Shown: piece after piece, positions 1-8,100 of the stretch | Position numbering within the stretch: the first letter of the stretch is position 1 | How the letters are laid out: the number at the start of each line of letters is the position of its first letter | Assembly (NCBI GenBank): GCA_014360395.1 | Contig: JACIXM010000065.1 | Span: 1-11,463, forward strand | Length of the DNA stretch: 11,463 bases | Direction of reading: 5' to 3' | Source of the DNA: Actinotalea sp. | Lineage (GTDB): Bacteria > Actinomycetota > Actinomycetes > Actinomycetales > Cellulomonadaceae | Notes under the pieces: generated by a model | Databases searched by the model: none | Told to the model about the DNA's origin: nothing | What the model saw: the letters and a program-made list of their open reading frames with translations, nothing else | Translations under genes and position numbers: made by a program

Positions 1-129
1 CGCGGGCGCGCGGGCGGGGGCGGGTCGGGGGGCGGCGTCCGGCCCCGCCGGCTCCCCGGCCACCGGCCGGGGTGCCCCCGGTCCCGGCCGGACCGGCGCC
101 ACCCGCCGCGGTCGGGCCGGAGGTCTCAT
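1..129 (-). CDS. ftsQ: Cell-division protein FtsQ, N-terminal fragment (runs off the left edge)
   Basis: Only the first 43 codons are in the window, and the frame is still open at base 1. The ATG (129..127) overlaps the murC stop codon in an ATGA, so translation is probably coupled to murC. No clear Shine-Dalgarno is visible, since the upstream bases are only a GC-rich run. The visible peptide begins MRPPARPRRVAPVRPGPG and is almost wholly Pro, Arg, Ala and Gly, with no membrane segment yet. This suits the disordered cytoplasmic leader that precedes the single transmembrane helix of actinobacterial FtsQ. FtsQ (POTRA plus beta domain outside the membrane) is part of the FtsQLB complex that activates FtsWI at the septum. 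The identification rests on position: ftsQ usually follows murC in actinobacterial dcw clusters. No diagnostic domain can be seen, so another small gene here cannot be excluded. Confidence 0.6.
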   Translation of the reverse strand, partial: MRPPARPRRVAPVRPGPGAPRPVAGEPAGPDAAPRPAPARAPA

Positions 130-1631
130 GTCCGGTCGGCCGCGCCGGCCGCGTCCACGCCGACGGCGGCGAGGACCACCGGGGCGAGCTCGGTGACGTC
201 CCCGGCCCCGACGGTGAGGACCAGGTCCCCGGGCCGCGCGGCCGCACCGATCGCCCGCGCAGCCTCGACGCGGTCGGCCACGAAGTCGGCGGCGCCGTGG
301 CCGGCCTCCCGCAGACGGTCCGTGAGCAGGGCCCCGGTCACCGACGGGTCGGGGTCCTCCCGCGCGGCGTACACGTCGGTGACCACGACGACGTCTGCCG
401 CGGCGAGCGCGGCGGCGAAGGCGTCGGCGAAGGTTCGCGTGCGGGAGTACAGGTGGGGCTGGAACAGGACGAGCACCCGTCCGGTCCCGGCGACCGGGCG
501 CGCGGCGGCGAGCAGTGCGGCGACCTCCGTCGGGTGGTGCGCGTAGTCGTCCACCACCCGCACGCCACCGGCGGTACCGCGGTCCTCGAACCGGCGGCCC
601 GTGCCGAGGAAGCGGCCGAGCCCGGCCGCGGCGACGTCGGGCGCCACCCCGAGGAGCCGGGCAGCGGTCCACGCGCCCGCCGCGTTGAGCCCGTTGTGGG
701 CGCCGGGCACGGCCAGCCGGAGCTCGGCGCGGTCGCCCTCGGGGCCGGTCACCTCGAGGGACCCGCCGTCGGGCGTCACCAGCCACGGACCGAGGCGGAC
801 GTCCGCGTCCGGCGACGACCCGTAGGTCCGGACGCGCACCCCGGAGGTCCGGGCGGCGTCCGCGAGGCGGCGGGCGCCGTCGTCGTCGGCGCAGGCGACC
901 AGCCAGCCGTCCGGCTCGACCCGGCCGGCGAAGCGGACGAACGCCTCCTCGAAGGCCTCCCGCGTCCCGTAGTGGTCGAGGTGGTCCGGCTCGATGTTGG
1001 TGACGACGGCGACGTGCGGGCGGTAGGCGAGGAAGGAGCCGTCCGACTCGTCCGCCTCGGCCACGAGCACGTCACCGCCGCCGTGGCGTGCCCCGGCGAG
1101 CGCCCCGCTGCCCGACCACGCACCGCGCTGGGCACCGTCCGGCCCGGGCGCGGCGTCGACCGGGTCCGCGGACCGCACTGTGCCGCCGATCGCCCACGAC
1201 GGGTCGAGACCCGCGTGCCTGAGCGCCACCGCGATCATCGCGGAGGTCGTCGTCTTCCCGTGCGCCCCGGCCACCGCGACCGCCCGTCGGTCGGCCATGA
1301 GCGCCGCCAGCGCCTGCGAGCGGTGCAGCACCCGGATCCCCCGCTCCCCGGCGCGCACCAGCTCGGGGTTCGTCGGACGGATGGCGGTCGAGACGACGAG
1401 CGTGTCCACGTCCTCCACGTGGGCGGCGTCGTGACCGACGTCCACCCGGACGCCGACCTCCCGCAGCGCGGCCACGGCCGGACCCTCCTTGGCGTCCGAC
1501 CCGGAGACCACCAGTCCCCGCGCGCGCAGCAGCGCCGCGACCGTCGACATGCCCGCCCCGCCGACCCCCACGAGGTGGACGTGGCCGAGGTCCTCCGGCA
1601 CCAGCGCCTCTCCCCTGTCCGTGGCCGTCAC
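126..1631 (-). CDS. murC: UDP-N-acetylmuramate--L-alanine ligase MurC
   Basis: MurC is the cytoplasmic ATP-dependent ligase that adds L-Ala to UDP-MurNAc, the first peptide step of peptidoglycan precursor synthesis. The 501-residue product shows the whole Mur-ligase order. It has an N-terminal Rossmann-type UDP-binding motif GVGGAGMS (22-29), the ATP P-loop AGAHGKTTTSAM (121-132), AEADESD (191-197), NIEPDHLDHYG (212-222), AHNGLNAAGA (311-320), DDYAHHPTE (361-369) and QPHLYSRT (391-398). The HGKTTT and YAHHPTE forms are typical of MurC rather than MurD, MurE or MurF. The start is GTG, whose last two bases lie in the murG TGA (GTGA, 4-nt overlap), with a GAGG about 10 nt upstream. An in-frame GTG follows at codon 11 but is less likely. 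Between the P-loop and AEADESD there is a Gly/Ala/Ser-rich stretch (about 152-186) longer than I expect for the family. All key residues are intact. Confidence 0.97.
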   Translation of the reverse strand: MTATDRGEALVPEDLGHVHLVGVGGAGMSTVAALLRARGLVVSGSDAKEGPAVAALREVGVRVDVGHDAAHVEDVDTLVVSTAIRPTNPELVRAGERGIRVLHRSQALAALMADRRAVAVAGAHGKTTTSAMIAVALRHAGLDPSWAIGGTVRSADPVDAAPGPDGAQRGAWSGSGALAGARHGGGDVLVAEADESDGSFLAYRPHVAVVTNIEPDHLDHYGTREAFEEAFVRFAGRVEPDGWLVACADDDGARRLADAARTSGVRVRTYGSSPDADVRLGPWLVTPDGGSLEVTGPEGDRAELRLAVPGAHNGLNAAGAWTAARLLGVAPDVAAAGLGRFLGTGRRFEDRGTAGGVRVVDDYAHHPTEVAALLAAARPVAGTGRVLVLFQPHLYSRTRTFADAFAAALAAADVVVVTDVYAAREDPDPSVTGALLTDRLREAGHGAADFVADRVEAARAIGAAARPGDLVLTVGAGDVTELAPVVLAAVGVDAAGAADRT

Positions 1632-2758
1632 GGCGCCACCGCCTCGACCAGGTCGGCGACGCGCGCCGCCGCGTCGACGGCACCGACGGACGCCGCCGCC
1701 TCCGCCATCGCGGCGAGTCGGTCCTGGTCCGTCACCAGGGGCAGCACGGTGTCGCGGACCTGCTGTGGGGTCATGTCCGCGTCCGGCACCAGCAGGCCGC
1801 CACCCGCCTCGACCACAGGGCGGGCGTTGAGCCGCTGCTCGCCGTTGCCGATGGGCAGGGGCACGTACACCGCCGGGATGCCGAGCGCGGCGAGCTCGGA
1901 CACCGTCCCGGCACCGGACCGCGCCACGACCAGGTCGGCCACGGCAAGCGCCAGGTGCATCCGGGTGAGGTACTCGCGGGCCTGGTACCGCCCCGCCTGG
2001 GCGGTCAGGCCCGCCCGGGCCGCCTGCGCCACCGCGGCGCGCACCGGCTCCGCCTTGCCCCGGCCGGTCAGGTGGAGCACCTGCACCCCCGCGCGGAGCA
2101 GGTCCCCGGCCGCACCGGACACCGCGGTGTTGAGGCTCTGCGCGCCGAGGGAGCCGCCGGTCACCAGCAGGGTCGGCAGGTCCGGGTCGAGCCCGAGCTC
2201 GGCAGCCGCGCGCCGGCGGGCCGCCGCCGGGTCCTCGGCGCGTTCAGCGGCGAGCGCGAGCACGTCCGGTCGCAGCGGGAGGCCCGTCACGTGCGCCCCG
2301 GGCAGGGAGGTTCCCGGGAAGGTCACCGCCACCGCGGCGGCCCACCGTGCGCCGAGCCGGTTCGCCAGACCCGGCCGCGCGTTCTGCTCGTGCACGACGA
2401 CCGGGACGCCGCGCCGACGGGCCGCCAGGTACGCCGGCGTCGCCACGTAACCCCCGAAGCCGACGACGACCTGGGCACCGCTGGTCTCGATGGCCGCGTC
2501 CGCCGCGTCGACGGCGTCGCGCAGGCGACCGGGCAGCCGCAGCCAGTCGAGCGTCGGGCGCCGCGGCAGCGGCACGCGCGGCACGGGGACCAGCGCGTAG
2601 CCGTGGGCGGGCACGAGCTCGGCCTCGAGGCCCTCCACCGTGCCGAGCACGGCGATCGCCGTGCCCGGGTCGCGGGCGCGGAGCTCGTCCGCGACGGCGA
2701 GCAGCGGGTTGATGTGGCCGGCGGTGCCCCCGCCGGCCAGGAGGACGGACTCAACCAC
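1628..2758 (-). CDS. murG: Lipid II synthase MurG (UDP-GlcNAc:lipid I GlcNAc transferase)
   Basis: MurG is the membrane-associated GT28 glycosyltransferase that moves GlcNAc from UDP-GlcNAc to lipid I, making lipid II on the inner face of the membrane. With the start at GTG 2758 the product is 376 residues. It shows the glycine-rich N-terminal loop GGGTAGHINP (9-18), GFGGYVATPAYL in the N-domain, HEQN (123-126), the second glycine-rich loop GGSLGA (201-206) and the donor-binding region RSGAGTVSE (280-288). PLPIGNGEQRLNA follows, whose Glu-Gln contacts UDP-GlcNAc in known MurG structures. Two in-frame GTGs compete. The one at 2758 has GAGG with a 5-nt spacer, while the one at 2764 abuts that same GAG with no spacer and would add two residues (Met-Pro in front of Val-Val-Glu). 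The chosen start overlaps the ftsW end by 8 nt. The stop overlaps the murC GTG. Nothing is missing from the family core. Confidence 0.96.
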   Translation of the reverse strand: MVESVLLAGGGTAGHINPLLAVADELRARDPGTAIAVLGTVEGLEAELVPAHGYALVPVPRVPLPRRPTLDWLRLPGRLRDAVDAADAAIETSGAQVVVGFGGYVATPAYLAARRRGVPVVVHEQNARPGLANRLGARWAAAVAVTFPGTSLPGAHVTGLPLRPDVLALAAERAEDPAAARRRAAAELGLDPDLPTLLVTGGSLGAQSLNTAVSGAAGDLLRAGVQVLHLTGRGKAEPVRAAVAQAARAGLTAQAGRYQAREYLTRMHLALAVADLVVARSGAGTVSELAALGIPAVYVPLPIGNGEQRLNARPVVEAGGGLLVPDADMTPQQVRDTVLPLVTDQDRLAAMAEAAASVGAVDAAARVADLVEAVAP

Positions 2759-3983
2759 GGGCACCTCGACGGGACAGGACGGCCAGGGACCGGCGGACGG
2801 TGACGGCGCGGGCTGACAGCGCCTCGGCGGCGCCCGGCTCGTTGCGGGCGAACGCCAGCAGGACGCCGAGCGCCAGGAGCGTCGTCACCAGGGCGGAGCC
2901 GCCGGCGGACACGAGCGGCAGCGGGACGCCGATGACGGGCAGCAGCCCGACGACGACACCGATGTTGATGACGGCCTGCCCGAGGATCCAGGCCCCGATC
3001 CCGGCGGCCGCCACCTGGACGAACGGGTCGGTGTGCCGGCGGACCACCCGGGTCACCCCGACGGCCAGGATGCCGAAGAGGCCGACGACCAGGAGCGTCC
3101 CCAGCAGTCCGAGCTCCTCGCCGAGGATCGCGAAGATGAAGTCGTTGTGGGCCTCGGGCAGGTAGGACCACTTCTCCGTGCTCTCGCCGAGCCCGACGCC
3201 GGTCCAGCCGCCCGAGGCCAGCGCGATCGCCCCCCGGAACGGCTGGTAGCAGGCGCCCTGGATGTCGCAGTCACCGGAGAAGAACGCGGTGATGCGTCCG
3301 ACCCGGTTGGCATTCGTCGCCGCCAGGGCGATGACGCCCGCGACGGCCAGGGCGCCGGCGCCCGCGAGCAGGCGGAACGGCACGCCGGCCACGAACAGCG
3401 CCCCGGCGACGAGGACGAGCACCACGATCGCGGTGCCGAGGTCGTGGCCGTACAGCACCAGGCCGACCACCGCACCGGCGCCCAGCGCCGCCGGCACGAC
3501 GACGTGCTGCCACTGGTGCAGCAGGTGCCGCTTCGTCGCCATCACGGCGGCGAGCCAGATCGCCAGGGCGAGCTTGGCGGCCTCCGACGGCTGGGCGGAG
3601 AAGCTGCCGACCCGGATCCACGCCTTGTTGCCGCCCACCTCGTGCCCGATGAAGAAGACCAGGGACTGCAGGACGAGGGCGAGCCCCAGCGCCGGCCAGG
3701 CGACCCGCCGGTAGAACCGGACCGGCAGGAGGCTCGCCAGGACCGCCAGCGGGACACCCACCACGGCGAAGCGCGCGTGGTTGAGGAAGGTCGCGTACGC
3801 GGACTCCCCCCGGGCGAGGGAGTCCACGCTGGAGCTGGACAGCACCATGACCAGGCCGATGGTCAGCAGCAGGACCGTCGCGCCGGCGATGAGGTAGTAG
3901 CTCGTCACCGCGCTGTCCCACAGACCCGCACCGCGGCGCCGTGGGGCGGCCTCGACGTCGTGGGTCCCGACCCCAGCAGCCAT
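2751..3983 (-). CDS. ftsW: Septal peptidoglycan glycosyltransferase FtsW (SEDS family)
   Basis: FtsW is the polytopic SEDS enzyme that polymerises lipid II at the division site together with FtsI. The 410-residue product has about ten hydrophobic segments, starting near residues 27-50, after a short Arg-containing cytoplasmic leader. Family signatures are GGNKAWIRVGSFSAQPSEAAKL (117-138, the GxxRWI...QPSE region), GHDLGTA (179-185), LPEAHNDFIFAILGEELG (275-292) and PVIGVPLPLVSAGGSAL (349-365). Asp281 in HNDFIF aligns with the catalytic Asp of characterised SEDS proteins. The HNDFIF and SAGGS forms and the neighbours favour FtsW over RodA. The ATG is 9 nt after the murD stop, and a GAGGG that includes the last bases of that stop gives good spacing. 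Cys239 and Cys245 lie in the large extracytoplasmic loop before the catalytic Asp. The C-terminal tail after residue 380 is short and basic. Confidence 0.95.
   Translation of the reverse strand: MAAGVGTHDVEAAPRRRGAGLWDSAVTSYYLIAGATVLLLTIGLVMVLSSSSVDSLARGESAYATFLNHARFAVVGVPLAVLASLLPVRFYRRVAWPALGLALVLQSLVFFIGHEVGGNKAWIRVGSFSAQPSEAAKLALAIWLAAVMATKRHLLHQWQHVVVPAALGAGAVVGLVLYGHDLGTAIVVLVLVAGALFVAGVPFRLLAGAGALAVAGVIALAATNANRVGRITAFFSGDCDIQGACYQPFRGAIALASGGWTGVGLGESTEKWSYLPEAHNDFIFAILGEELGLLGTLLVVGLFGILAVGVTRVVRRHTDPFVQVAAAGIGAWILGQAVINIGVVVGLLPVIGVPLPLVSAGGSALVTTLLALGVLLAFARNEPGAAEALSARAVTVRRSLAVLSRRGARG
2764..2767 (-). promoter_or_regulatory. murG Shine-Dalgarno (GAGG) that decides the start
   Basis: GAGG lies within the last codons of ftsW, 5 nt before the GTG at 2758. 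The other in-frame GTG at 2764 begins on the last G of this same GAGG and so has no usable spacing. This favours the start at 2758. Confidence 0.55.
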
Positions 3984-3989
3984 CGCGCG

Positions 3990-3994
3990 CCCTC
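3990..3994 (-). promoter_or_regulatory. ftsW Shine-Dalgarno overlapping the murD stop
   Basis: The murD stop and the next bases read TGAGGGcgcgcgATG. The GA of the stop codon is part of the GAGGG ribosome-binding site, which has a 6-nt spacer to the ftsW ATG. Ribosomes finishing murD would therefore sit on the ftsW initiation site, which suggests coupled translation. Confidence 0.65.
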
Positions 3995-5462
3995 AGCCGG
4001 TGGCGCCCGACGCGCGGACCGCCGCGGCGAACGCCTCGCCCCGGTGCGCGTAGGAGTCGAACTGGTCCATGGACGCGCACGCGGGCGCGAGCAGCACCGT
4101 GTCGCCGGGCCGGGCCAGCCGGCGCGCGAGGTCCACGGCCTGGGTCATCACGGAGCCAGTGTGTGCCGGGTCCACGATCGACACGGGGATTCCGGGCGCG
4201 TGTCGGGCGAGCGCGTCCGTCCACGGCTCCTGGTCCACGCCGATGAGCACGACGGCCCGGAGGCGGTCGGCGCGCTCGCGCACGAGGTCGTCGAAGCGCG
4301 CACCCTTGGCGAGCCCGCCGGCGATCCACACCACCGTGCCCGGCGCGGCGGGCCCCAGGGAGGCCGACGCCGCGTGGGCGTTGGTCGCCTTGGAGTCGTC
4401 GACGAAGGCGACCTCGTCGATCACGGCGACCAGCTCGCGGCGGTGCGCCCCCGGGCGGTACGCGCGCAGGCCGTCGCGCACCGCCGCGGCCGGCACCCCG
4501 TGCGCGCGGGCCAGGGCGGCGGCGGTCAGGGCGTTGGTGACCACGTGCGGGGCGAGCTCGCCGGCCGGGTCGGCGAGGTGCCGCAGGTCCGCGAGCGTGC
4601 CCAGCTCGGCGGCGGACCGCAGCCGCTGCGGGTCGTCGAAGGGCGCGTGGAAGACCCGGTCGACGAGGATGCCGTCGACGACGCCGAGCTGGCCGGGCGA
4701 GGGCGCCCCGAGAGTCACGCCCACGGCCCGAGCGCCCTCGCCGACCTCGGCCTCCCGGACCATCCGCTCGAGCAGCGGGTCCGCCGTGCCGTACACGCAC
4801 GCGACCTGCGCCCGCTCGTAGATGCGCGCCTTCGCCGCCGCGTACTGCTCGAACGAGCCGTGCCAGTCCAGGTGGTCCTCGGCAACGTTGAGGACCGCGG
4901 CGGCCCGGGCGGCCATCGAGTGGGTGAAGTGGAGCTGGAAGCTCGACAGCTCCACCGCCAGGACGTCGTGGGCGGGGTCCGTCGCCGCCTCCACCACGGG
5001 CGTGCCGACGTTCCCGACGGCCGGGGCGTCCAGGCCGGCCGCGGCGAGGACGGACGCCAGCATGCCGACGGTCGTCGTCTTGCCGTTCGTCCCCGTGACG
5101 ACGAGCCAGGGTGCCGGGCCGCCGCCCGACCGGCGGTCCACCCGGACCTGCCAGGCGAGCTCGACCTCGCTCCACACCGGCAGCCCGCGCGCGACGGCGG
5201 CGGCGAGCACCGGGTGCTCCGGCGCCCAGCCCGGGGACGCGACGACGAGGTCCACGGCGGTGAGGCCGACCTCGTCCGGGTCCCGCAGGTCGGCGTCCTC
5301 GGCGCGGGCGTCGAGGGTGGTCACGATCGCGCCGCGCTCGCGCAGCACCCGGGCGGCGGCGCGGCCGGAGACCCCGAGCCCGGCGACGAGGACGCGGGCG
5401 CCGGGGAGCCGGACCGGGTCCCGGGCGCCCGCGCCGGCGTCCGGCGTGCCGTCGGACGGCAT
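3993..5462 (-). CDS. murD: UDP-N-acetylmuramoyl-L-alanine--D-glutamate ligase MurD
   Basis: MurD is the cytoplasmic ATP-dependent ligase that adds D-Glu to UDP-MurNAc-L-Ala. The 489-residue product starts with about 20 Pro/Asp/Gly-rich residues. Then come the UDP-binding loop AGLGVSG (27-33), the P-loop TGTNGKTTT (123-131), ELSSFQL (171-177), NVAEDHLDWHG (192-202), DDSKATN (355-361) and the MurD-type C-terminal signature ACASMDQFDSYAHRGEAF (461-478). ELSSFQL, DDSKATN and the CASMDQF box distinguish it from the other Mur ligases. The usual HN...N motif of the central domain appears as HVVTNALTAAA (306-316), so the Asn that normally follows the His is Val. The ATG shares its A with the mraY stop (TGATG, 1-nt overlap). 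No good Shine-Dalgarno precedes it, so termination-reinitiation is likely. Earlier in-frame starts inside mraY were rejected because they add Arg-rich non-Mur sequence. Confidence 0.96.
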   Translation of the reverse strand: MPSDGTPDAGAGARDPVRLPGARVLVAGLGVSGRAAARVLRERGAIVTTLDARAEDADLRDPDEVGLTAVDLVVASPGWAPEHPVLAAAVARGLPVWSEVELAWQVRVDRRSGGGPAPWLVVTGTNGKTTTVGMLASVLAAAGLDAPAVGNVGTPVVEAATDPAHDVLAVELSSFQLHFTHSMAARAAAVLNVAEDHLDWHGSFEQYAAAKARIYERAQVACVYGTADPLLERMVREAEVGEGARAVGVTLGAPSPGQLGVVDGILVDRVFHAPFDDPQRLRSAAELGTLADLRHLADPAGELAPHVVTNALTAAALARAHGVPAAAVRDGLRAYRPGAHRRELVAVIDEVAFVDDSKATNAHAASASLGPAAPGTVVWIAGGLAKGARFDDLVRERADRLRAVVLIGVDQEPWTDALARHAPGIPVSIVDPAHTGSVMTQAVDLARRLARPGDTVLLAPACASMDQFDSYAHRGEAFAAAVRASGATG

Positions 5463-6544
5463 CAACCGGCCACCCACTCGGCGTAGAACACCCCGATGCC
5501 GGCGGCGACGAACAGGCCGGCGATGATCCAGAACCGGATGACGATGGTGACCTCGCCCCACCCGGAGAGCTCGAAGTGGTGGTGCAGGGGGGCCATCTTG
5601 AACACCCGGCGCCCCGTCGCCTTGAAGAAGCCGATCTGGATCACGTCGGACAGGACGATGAGCACGAAGAGCCCGCCGATGATCGCTGCGAGGACCTCGG
5701 TCCGGGACAGGATCGACAGCCCCGCGAGGGCGCCGCCCAGGGCGAGGGAGCCGGTGTCGCCCATGAAGATCTTCGCGGGCGACGCGTTCCACCACAGGAA
5801 GCCGAAGCAGGCCCCGGTGATCGCGGCGGCGACGACGGCGAGCTCGAGCGGGTCGCGCACCTCGTAGCAGCGGGGCCCCGCCGTGGCCAGGGCGGTGCAG
5901 CGCTGGTTGAACTGCCACACGCCCACGACGACGTAGGCGCCGAAGACGATGAGCGACGTCCCGGTGGCCAGGCCGTCCAGGCCGTCGGTGAGGTTGACGG
6001 CGTTGGACCACGCCGTGATGAGGAAGTTGGCCCACAGGACGAAGAGGACGAGCCCGAGGGTGGCCCCCGCGAACGCCAGGTCCAGGCCCGTGTCCCGGAT
6101 GAAGGAGATCTTCGTCGAGGCGGGCGTCCGGAAGCTCTCGTTGGGGAACTGCAGCGCGAGCACCGCGAAGGTGACGCCCACCAGGCCCTGCCCGACGATC
6201 TTCCACCGCGCTCGCAGGCCGAGGCTGCGCTGGCGGGAGATCTTGATGTAGTCGTCGAGGAAGCCGACGAAGCCCAGGCCCGTCATGAGGAACAGGAGCA
6301 GCAGGGCGGACGCGCTCGGCACGTTCCCGGTGACGATGCTCGACCCGGCGAAGCCCAGGAGCGTCGCCCCGATGATGACGACGCCGCCCATGGTCGGCGT
6401 GCCGCGCTTGGTGAAGTGCGCGGTCGGGCCGTCCTGACGGATGAACTGGCCGTACTGCTTGCGGACCAGGAGGCGGATGAACAGGGGCGTGCCCAGCAGC
6501 GCGATGACCAGCGCGAACCCGCCCGACAGCAGGACGGCGATCAT
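5462..6544 (-). CDS. mraY: Phospho-N-acetylmuramoyl-pentapeptide transferase MraY
   Basis: MraY is the polytopic membrane enzyme that transfers phospho-MurNAc-pentapeptide from UDP to undecaprenyl phosphate, forming lipid I. The 360-residue length is normal. Visible signatures are [21 protein letters not shown] (34-54), the Asp pair in GFLDDYIKI (94-102), [10 protein letters not shown] (184-193), the [12 protein letters not shown] loop (260-271) that holds the catalytic-site Asp263, and the cytoplasmic His triplet in APLHHHFE (318-325). About ten hydrophobic helices are evident. A loop at about 211-232, predicted outside the membrane, holds Cys216 and Cys226. I recall a similar Cys pair in other actinobacterial MraY proteins. 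The start is the ATG that overlaps the murF stop (ATGA), preceded by a G-run as a weak Shine-Dalgarno. In-frame upstream codons encode Arg-rich sequence unlike MraY and were not used. Confidence 0.97.
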   Translation of the reverse strand: MIAVLLSGGFALVIALLGTPLFIRLLVRKQYGQFIRQDGPTAHFTKRGTPTMGGVVIIGATLLGFAGSSIVTGNVPSASALLLLFLMTGLGFVGFLDDYIKISRQRSLGLRARWKIVGQGLVGVTFAVLALQFPNESFRTPASTKISFIRDTGLDLAFAGATLGLVLFVLWANFLITAWSNAVNLTDGLDGLATGTSLIVFGAYVVVGVWQFNQRCTALATAGPRCYEVRDPLELAVVAAAITGACFGFLWWNASPAKIFMGDTGSLALGGALAGLSILSRTEVLAAIIGGLFVLIVLSDVIQIGFFKATGRRVFKMAPLHHHFELSGWGEVTIVIRFWIIAGLFVAAGIGVFYAEWVAG

Positions 6545-8100
6545 CGCGGCGCCCCCGGGCCGCGCGCCGCGTCGACGGCACCCGGGCCGGCGGCGCGGTC
6601 GTCGTCGGCGTCCGCGTCGAGCTCCGTCATGCCGTGCGGCCCGGCGTCCGCGGCGACGTCGGCGCCGGTGAGCAGGTCGCCGAGGCGCCACAGCCCGGAA
6701 CCGTGCGAGGACTTCACGAGGACGACGTCACCGGGACGCATCTGGTCCTGCAGCCACGCGTACGCCGCGTCCACGTCGGGCACCAGGCGCGACTCCTCGC
6801 CCCAGGAGCCCTCCTGCAGCGCGCCGGTGTGCATCGCGCGGGCGCCCTCGCCCACGACGACGAGGCGGTGGATGTCCAGCCGGACCGCCAGGCGCCCGAC
6901 GGCGTCGTGCGCCTCGACGTGCTCGTCGCCGAGCTCGAGCATCTCCCCCAGCACCGCGATGCTGCGCCGGCCGGCCCGGGCCCGTACGGCGAGCGCCTTG
7001 AGGGCGGCGCGGACCGAGTCCGGGTTGGCGTTGTAGGAGTCGTCGATGACGGTGACGCCGTCGGGTCGCTCGACCACCTGCATGCGGTGCGGGCTCAGCG
7101 CCTCCGCCTGCCCGAGCCGCTCGGCCACCTCGCCCACGGGCACCCCGAGGGCCAGGCAGCACGCCGCAGCGGCCAGGGCGTTGGTCACGTGGTGCTCCCC
7201 GACCAGGCGCAGCTGCACGTCGGCCTCGGCAGGCCCCGACGCCCCGTCCGCCGCACCGGGCAGGTCCTCGCCGACGACGAGGCGGAACCGCGCCCGCCCC
7301 TCGCCGTCGACCTGGACGTCGGTCGCGCGCACCGCGGCCCGGTCCCCCTCGCCGAAGAGCACGACCGGCCCGGAGGCCAGCGGGGCCATCGCCCGCACCC
7401 GCGGGTCGTCGGCGTTGAGCACGGCGGTGCCGCCGGGCACGAGGCCCGTGACGATCTCGCTCTTGGCCTGCTGGATCGCCTCCACGCCGCCGAACTCGCC
7501 CAGGTGCGCGGACCCCACGACGAGGACGGCGGCGACGTCGGGCGCCGCGATGTCGGTGAGGTACCGGATGTGCCCCATCCCGCTCGCGCCCATCTCCAGC
7601 ACGAGGAACCGCGTGCGGGCGTCGGCCCGCAGGACGGTCAGCGGCAGGCCGATCTCGTTGTTGAAGGACTTCTCCGGCCACACCGTGGGGCCGGACGCGG
7701 AGAGGACCTGCGCGAGGAGGTCCTTGGTCGTCGTCTTGCCGACCGAGCCGGTCACGGCCACGACCTTGAGCTCCCCGGTGCGCCGCAGCCGCCCCAGGAC
7801 CGCGCGCGCCAGGGCGCCCAGCGCCTCGACCACGTCCGGGACCACCACGACGGACGGCAGCGCGGCGCCGTCGTCGTCGGGGACCTCGCGGGCGGCCAGC
7901 ACGACGGTCGCGCCCGCGGCCACCGCGCGGTGCGCGTAGTCGTGCCCGTCGACGTTCTCACCGGGCAGGGCGACGAAGAGGGCCCCCGGCGCGGCCAGCC
8001 GGGAGTCGACGACGACGTCGCCGGTCACCGCCGCGTCGCCGTCGCCGACGACACGCCCCCCGAGGAGGTCGGCCATCTCCTGGGCGGTCAGGCGGATCAT
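6541..8100 (-). CDS. murF: UDP-MurNAc-tripeptide--D-alanyl-D-alanine ligase MurF
   Basis: MurF adds the D-Ala-D-Ala dipeptide to the UDP-MurNAc-tripeptide, the last cytoplasmic step before MraY. The 519-residue product opens with [15 protein letters not shown], a typical MurF start. It then shows the substrate-binding segment [17 protein letters not shown] (32-48), the P-loop [12 protein letters not shown] (116-127), [12 protein letters not shown] (144-155), [10 protein letters not shown] (169-178), NADDPRV (229-235), [13 protein letters not shown] (301-313), [10 protein letters not shown] (353-362) and LGEMLELG (384-391). [10 protein letters not shown] and DSYNANP are MurF-specific. The core ends near [14 protein letters not shown] (464-477). 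The last 40 or so residues are an Asp/Ala/Gly-rich tail that is not part of the usual fold. The ATG overlaps the murE stop (ATGA) and has GGGAG 7 nt upstream, so it is well supported. The stop overlaps the mraY ATG. Confidence 0.97.
   Translation of the reverse strand: MIRLTAQEMADLLGGRVVGDGDAAVTGDVVVDSRLAAPGALFVALPGENVDGHDYAHRAVAAGATVVLAAREVPDDDGAALPSVVVVPDVVEALGALARAVLGRLRRTGELKVVAVTGSVGKTTTKDLLAQVLSASGPTVWPEKSFNNEIGLPLTVLRADARTRFLVLEMGASGMGHIRYLTDIAAPDVAAVLVVGSAHLGEFGGVEAIQQAKSEIVTGLVPGGTAVLNADDPRVRAMAPLASGPVVLFGEGDRAAVRATDVQVDGEGRARFRLVVGEDLPGAADGASGPAEADVQLRLVGEHHVTNALAAAACCLALGVPVGEVAERLGQAEALSPHRMQVVERPDGVTVIDDSYNANPDSVRAALKALAVRARAGRRSIAVLGEMLELGDEHVEAHDAVGRLAVRLDIHRLVVVGEGARAMHTGALQEGSWGEESRLVPDVDAAYAWLQDQMRPGDVVLVKSSHGSGLWRLGDLLTGADVAADAGPHGMTELDADADDDRAAGPGAVDAARGPGAPR

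Noticed and set aside
72..2450. Very long plus-strand open frame (792 codons) opposite murC and murG
   Set aside because: It is antisense to two certain genes, has no recognisable domain, and its Arg/Gly/Pro/His-rich composition is what biased G/C third positions produce on the opposite strand.
3271..5175. Minus-strand 634-codon frame across murD and ftsW
   Set aside because: It is a different frame from both real genes, contains only Arg/Gly/Pro-rich sequence, and the two genuine reading frames are intact with all motifs.
3033..5486. Plus-strand open frame of 817 codons opposite ftsW and murD
   Set aside because: The same shadow effect applies. It crosses the gene boundary, is low-complexity and has no family motif.
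6545..6691. Arg-rich N-terminal extension of MraY
   Set aside because: It is mostly poly-Arg and lies within murF. The 360-residue form starting at the ATGA overlap matches the normal family length.
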